From NCBI RefSeq assembly GCF_017873675.1, contig NZ_JAGGKK010000011.1:62001-126000 (forward strand): DNA of 64,000 bases, read 5' to 3'. Below, piece after piece: positions 59,461 to 64,000 of this stretch (position 1 is the stretch's first letter; the number at the start of each line of letters is the position of its first letter). The notes under the pieces are model-generated. The model worked only from the letters and a program-made list of their open reading frames with translations, was not told the DNA's origin and ran no database searches. Origin of the DNA: Virgibacillus litoralis (GTDB lineage Bacteria; Bacillota; Bacilli; Bacillales; Amphibacillaceae). The position numbers and the translations under genes were made by a program.

Positions 59461-62400
59461 ATTATTAATTGCTTCAGTTAGTTCTCGGACAGTGCCTACG
59501 CGTTTCTCAAAGAAATTATCCCAGATATCTAAACATGTATCTAGCATGACTTTATTATTAATTCTCAATGTATCGTTGTACAATCTAATTAGAAGTTTTG
59601 GCAATTCAGTAGATACCAATCGTAATCTATTACTAAAATCTCTTGTTTCGTCCGCCCAGTTTTCACTTATTTCAGAACTTAAACTTAATAATATATCACT
59701 AAACTCCATTAAATCATCCTCATATTCTAAGAGAATGTAAATCAAATTCGAGCTATCATTAAAATATGGAGATTTTATATATTTTTTCATGAAGTCCTCT
59801 AAGTGTTTGAACTTATTGAAGTCTAATCTGAAGACATTATCCATTTCTTCTTTTAAATCTACTTCATAGTTTTCTAAGAAGCCATCAAGTATCTTTATAC
59901 TTTTATTAGAAAAGCCTTCATTACCAATTAATTCCCCCGCTGCTTTTATTACACCTTTTCTCTGATTTAGAGATCCATTAATACACTTTTTTACTTGTTC
60001 TTCAAATATATCATGAATGATATAATATGCAGTGACCATCCTACTACCAAAAATAACAACCTCTTCATGTTCGCAACAAATCATTCTTTCCAGTATTAAT
60101 CCTAATTTGTCATAATGTTCTTTTATTGTGTAATTCATAAAGATTATACTGTACCTTTCCTCCACCACTCTCAAATCTTCTATACAATTTTTCACATACC
60201 AATTTACTGCTTTATGTTTATCAATATTTATAATAGGGATGAGAGTCCCTACTAAACTAATTCTTACTGATGGATGTGGGTCTTTCAAAATATTTTGGAT
60301 AGTATCTTCAAACGAATTTAATGATTTTGGGTCCCTCCATAAAAGTTTACCAATTGCATCTACAGCCACACCTCTCACACAATTAATACTATTATCAAAT
60401 AGTTCCGTAGAAGATAAAGTTGCCATCGAACCATCCCAATCGTTTCTATATAAATTCATTGTTTCTTTTTCTGGATCAGGATGATTTGTACTTAAATATT
60501 TTAAAACATTTATAATATTTTCAGGCCAATTAATATCATCTCTAGCTCTAACTAATCTACAAAATGCAAGAGAAACTTCTCTACTATTTACATTAAGATG
60601 TTTGTCTAAAACATTAATTATAGTTTCTTTAGAAGCAGGGTGCCATTCATGTACTTCCATATCTGAATCATACTCTTTAAGAGCGAGAGTCCTTATAATA
60701 GCAGCTATATATGATGGTGAAACATCTGATGATAAATGCATTGCAAGGTTCCCAAATCGTTCTGGATTTGTCTTAGCTACTCTTTCTAAACTAGATGAAA
60801 ATTGAAAAATTGAACTTTCTACTAAGGCACCTGACTTATCTTTAGTCCATAATTTTGTTCTATCTTCCTTAACCTTTGAATTATGTAATATATTTAACCA
60901 TGAATTATCACTTATTTTTAATAGATTACTATCTAGTTTGGAGTTTATCACTCCTCCACCATAGCTTTTAACATTCGCAATCTCATGATCGGATTTTTCA
61001 TTATACCTTCGTTTGAGGACTTTAATTAAATTATTTACTTTATCACTTGTTCTTTTATTATCCAATTTCGATAACAATAGATATTGCGTTTCTCCCCAAT
61101 AAAAATTTAAAAAGTATCCTTCTTTCCTATTTCTCAAACACCATCCAGCTAGTTCTAACTCATCTGGTTCATGATAACAATATATTAATTTTTCCAACTC
61201 CCCAAATAAATCATTACTGCAATATGGTGAAAGAGATTGAATAATTTCTCTTGCTATCTTTCTTTTTGGCATATTGAACCGATTTTCACCAAGTTGTATA
61301 ATTCTATCTCCATTATTTAAAAATAGACTTATACCATAATCCGCATAGTTGGGGGGGAAATGACTAATTGATTCGAATACAAATTCTTTAATAGCCTCTG
61401 AATAGTTCTCCAGTGCACAATTTGCTCTTTTAATAAATTCTGATGGATCGTTTTTTGCCATAACACTGCCGGCTTTTCTGATTAACCTAATTGTACCTTC
61501 AATGATGGAGAACTCCCCATAGTTATGTTTCCATTTATATTCATCCATTTCTCTTTCATTTTGTTGATTATATTTCTCTATTTGTGATAGTAGTCTATCC
61601 CAAACTTGAATAGGGTATTTTTCTGCAATTAGCAGTAATTCTTTCATATCACTTTTGTACCAATTTTCAATTCTATTTTTCCCATTTCCCTCATTTAGAT
61701 AAGATAAATCTTCAATGGCCTCTAAAATAGCTTCAATATATAAAATTGCTCTCAAGGGGTATTTTTTCGCCAATGAATTCCAGTTGCTATAATGATGGTA
61801 CTTTTTATTTTTTGCTAGTTTTATACGAAGATCAAATATTTCTTCTGAATCTTTTTCGGTATCCCAACCTATTACGCCTAGTAATCTATCTTGTAAATCT
61901 GAATTACCCTCTGCCAATTGATTAAGTAATTCTATTAACTCATTAGGAAAAGAGGTTTTTATGCTACTTAAAAGGTTTATGGATATATTAGCTTCCGTAT
62001 CATTAGTAGACATAATCCATTCCCGAAGATAGCCTTTTTTAGCTAATAATTTTATACCTATTGAATTTCCTATAATCACAGTCTCTAGTACATGAGATCT
62101 CCAATAATCATTTTTAATTAATTCTATAATTAATTCTTCAGTCTCCATGTCATATTCTAAGGATTGACCAATTACCTCAAGAACTAAATGCTTCAAATGA
62201 AATCTAATAGAGTTAGAATATAAAATATCTCTGGCTAATTGAGCAAAGTTATAGAATTTTTCTTGTATTAACATTATCATCGCTTGTCGTAATTGTTCAC
62301 GTCGAAGCAATGTTTGATTACTCTTACCTCCTAACCATTCCAAGATACTTTTTCCTAATTCTATTGATTCGACTACTCTTTCAGCTATCAAGTAATCTAA

Positions 62401-64000
62401 GTAACTCTGGTGACTAAAACTCAAAGTTCCATTTAGCTCTCTTACAATAGAGTGTGATTTTAAAGCATTAAGTGCTATCTGCGAATTTCTATTTACAATC
62501 CTTATCGGGGCAGATATCACTCCGTTCTTCTCCATATATGTAGTTAATTTATCAACAGTATCGTTTAAATCAGTAACGGACAAACCTTCTTTTTCTATTT
62601 TCAGCCTCTTCTTAGACCAAAAAGCTCTTAATAAATCTATGGATGAACCAAAATAAAAGTCACCATCTTTGTTAATTTCTAACCACATAAATAAATTTTG
62701 TGGAATTGATAACAATGATTTTTGTTTGTGATCAAATTTTGGATATGTTTCACCTAATACTTCTTTTAAAGTATTGTCTGACAAGGGGCTAACCTGTATA
62801 TTTTCCCAAGTATATTCTTGATTATCTAATTTGTTTTCAAACCAATTTTTAAGTTCAGGGTCATATTTTAAATCAAAACTTCTACATGACACTATTAATT
62901 TAATTTGTCTTCCTTGTCGTTTTAAAAATAAAACTTGATTAATTAGCTCTTTACATACATCTAGAGAATTAGCGGAGTGAGCACCTGTCCATCTAATTGC
63001 GTCTAGTTGATCTATTATGATGACAACTGGTTCATTATCTGAAACACTTGCTATCGAAAAAACCGGGGAATCTGAGAATCCTATTTCATTTCCATAATGA
63101 AATGCATTTACTTTTGGAATTTGCCGGTCTACTCTTAATGGAACATATAATATACCCTCTTTATCGAAATACCTAGTAAGTTCATAAAGTACGCCACTCT
63201 TACCTACACCCGAATCTCCAGTGACAATTATTAGACCGTCGTGGTTCAAAATTTGTACACAATCATTTGTTTCGGGACGATTAATAAGTTCATCATTAAT
63301 TAAATTAGGTTGTATTGATTCCTTAAATTCTTCTTGTAATCTAAAAACCACTGGCATAATAGTATTTAATCCCCATCGTTTTAAGAATATTCCTTGCTTT
63401 TCTAAATAGGTTAATAAATCATTAGAATTAATAGAGCTTCCAAGTTTATCATTTTCTAAAGGATAATTAGATAAATGTGCATAAACTGTTTCTGCTTTAC
63501 CAGTAAACAAGAAACTTGCTTCTCTTAAAAGATCTTGTTTTGTTACCTCATTGTCAGGAAATAGGATAATTTTAATACGTCTTAAATAATCATACGCACT
63601 ATTAATATCTTTCTTATTTTTATCATCTAATTCCATTGCATCACAAAAGTCTTTAAAAGCTGTTTGAACACCCTCACCTCTAGTTAATATTTGGTAATCA
63701 TAGAAATCCTTGGAACTACCACTTGAATTTCGTGCTGAATCGCATATATCCCCTAATAAAGTGTTAGGAACTGCTGAAACAACATTGAAAATGTAATTTG
63801 GGTTTTTATCTAGTTGATATTTAACCTTTTTCAATATTTTCTTATTTTTATAGTCCGATACAGTCCATTTCTCTTTATCAGCATTTCTAGCTTTGCATTG
63901 ATGCCCTTCTTTTATTCCATCACTATGCCTAATCCAAAATTCTACTCCAACTTCATCTTCCCCAGCCGGCTCTATTGTTATCGAAACTATTTCCTCATTA
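59458..64000 (-). CDS. Large STAND NTPase with N-terminal PD-(D/E)XK-like nuclease (5' end outside window)
   Basis: The frame is open through the window edge, giving at least 1513 residues; a TTG at 63834 is in frame but is internal. The visible N-terminus has EVGVEFWIRH followed by EGHQCKAR, a pattern of Cap4/DUF4297-type nucleases (acidic residue, then QxK), and a helical part follows. An ATPase core has Walker A VTGDSGVGKSG (about 260-270 from the edge), Walker B VVIIIDQLDAI (about 325-335) and the sensor-like LIVSCRSFDL. The remaining 1000 residues are predicted helical repeats without a known signature. The plan equals AVAST/STAND antiphage sensors, where the repeat region recognises a phage protein and the nuclease degrades DNA. 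Base composition is AT-rich. Confidence 0.82.
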   Translation of the reverse strand, partial: NEEIVSITIEPAGEDEVGVEFWIRHSDGIKEGHQCKARNADKEKWTVSDYKNKKILKKVKYQLDKNPNYIFNVVSAVPNTLLGDICDSARNSSGSSKDFYDYQILTRGEGVQTAFKDFCDAMELDDKNKKDINSAYDYLRRIKIILFPDNEVTKQDLLREASFLFTGKAETVYAHLSNYPLENDKLGSSINSNDLLTYLEKQGIFLKRWGLNTIMPVVFRLQEEFKESIQPNLINDELINRPETNDCVQILNHDGLIIVTGDSGVGKSGVLYELTRYFDKEGILYVPLRVDRQIPKVNAFHYGNEIGFSDSPVFSIASVSDNEPVVIIIDQLDAIRWTGAHSANSLDVCKELINQVLFLKRQGRQIKLIVSCRSFDLKYDPELKNWFENKLDNQEYTWENIQVSPLSDNTLKEVLGETYPKFDHKQKSLLSIPQNLFMWLEINKDGDFYFGSSIDLLRAFWSKKRLKIEKEGLSVTDLNDTVDKLTTYMEKNGVISAPIRIVNRNSQIALNALKSHSIVRELNGTLSFSHQSYLDYLIAERVVESIELGKSILEWLGGKSNQTLLRREQLRQAMIMLIQEKFYNFAQLARDILYSNSIRFHLKHLVLEVIGQSLEYDMETEELIIELIKNDYWRSHVLETVIIGNSIGIKLLAKKGYLREWIMSTNDTEANISINLLSSIKTSFPNELIELLNQLAEGNSDLQDRLLGVIGWDTEKDSEEIFDLRIKLAKNKKYHHYSNWNSLAKKYPLRAILYIEAILEAIEDLSYLNEGNGKNRIENWYKSDMKELLLIAEKYPIQVWDRLLSQIEKYNQQNEREMDEYKWKHNYGEFSIIEGTIRLIRKAGSVMAKNDPSEFIKRANCALENYSEAIKEFVFESISHFPPNYADYGISLFLNNGDRIIQLGENRFNMPKRKIAREIIQSLSPYCSNDLFGELEKLIYCYHEPDELELAGWCLRNRKEGYFLNFYWGETQYLLLSKLDNKRTSDKVNNLIKVLKRRYNEKSDHEIANVKSYGGGVINSKLDSNLLKISDNSWLNILHNSKVKEDRTKLWTKDKSGALVESSIFQFSSSLERVAKTNPERFGNLAMHLSSDVSPSYIAAIIRTLALKEYDSDMEVHEWHPASKETIINVLDKHLNVNSREVSLAFCRLVRARDDINWPENIINVLKYLSTNHPDPEKETMNLYRNDWDGSMATLSSTELFDNSINCVRGVAVDAIGKLLWRDPKSLNSFEDTIQNILKDPHPSVRISLVGTLIPIINIDKHKAVNWYVKNCIEDLRVVEERYSIIFMNYTIKEHYDKLGLILERMICCEHEEVVIFGSRMVTAYYIIHDIFEEQVKKCINGSLNQRKGVIKAAGELIGNEGFSNKSIKILDGFLENYEVDLKEEMDNVFRLDFNKFKHLEDFMKKYIKSPYFNDSSNLIYILLEYEDDLMEFSDILLSLSSEISENWADETRDFSNRLRLVSTELPKLLIRLYNDTLRINNKVMLDTCLDIWDNFFEKRVGTVRELTEAINN

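Noticed and set aside
63834-63834. TTG as the start of the large STAND protein
   Set aside because: No ribosome site precedes it and the same frame is open for 55 more codons to the window edge with protein-like composition.

Overview
The window looks like chromosome from a low-GC, endospore-forming, probably halotolerant member of the Bacillaceae (Virgibacillus/Oceanobacillus-like). This rests on strong AGGAGG-type ribosome binding sites, frequent TTG starts, two H-type small acid-soluble spore proteins, immune inhibitor A proteases, malate:quinone oxidoreductase, an OpuAC-type betaine-binding lipoprotein and Bacillaceae intergenic repeat families. No rRNA, tRNA, complete insertion sequence or CRISPR array was seen. 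The genus is an inference.

Layout. 0-12 kb: YhhN-type membrane protein, FAD dehydrogenase, a tandem pair of M6 (InhA) proteases, methyltransferase, MFS transporter, spore proteins and a CAP-domain lipoprotein. 12-20 kb: dicarboxylate/amino-acid symporter, a 757-bp intergenic element with inverted ends, a four-gene envelope operon (coiled-coil protein, polysaccharide deacetylase, M23 peptidase, bactofilin), a secreted SGNH hydrolase and a PLL-like beta-propeller. 20-31 kb: a coupled DUF1611/PLP-racemase pair, CPA2 antiporter, lipoprotein, TDT transporter, tandem Na/Pi-cotransporter paralogues and a CNNM-type transporter. 31-43 kb: a graveyard of gene remnants, Gfo/Idh/MocA oxidoreductase, GIY-YIG protein, mqo, small proteins, aminotransferase, YjiH, ClC, DUF421 and lrgAB.

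43-64 kb is accessory in character. It holds a broken and an intact staygreen-family gene, an ArsR/AHSA1/DHFR-like operon, orphan OpuAC, a sigma factor with ClpP, a chimeric SDR pseudogene and tyrosine-recombinase remnants. It also holds a quorum-sensing-type cassette: an HTH-TPR receptor whose stop codon overlaps the start of a 44-residue secreted pro-peptide, followed by a secreted protein and a lipoprotein. Two TetR systems follow whose control regions share an ACGACA-N4/5-TGTCGT operator. The window ends in a very large STAND NTPase, open past the window edge, whose visible N-terminus resembles a PD-(D/E)XK nuclease (AVAST-like defence).

The best candidates for something new are: (1) a cyclic di-GMP-I riboswitch directly upstream of a SinI-like anti-repressor gene, which would link c-di-GMP to the SinR biofilm switch through RNA; (2) the receptor/pro-peptide cassette at 50.2-51.5 kb; (3) the truncated STAND nuclease; and (4) a dispersed two-hairpin repeat whose stem appears to covary between copies. 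Many intergenic regions are built from several repeat families nested in one another.
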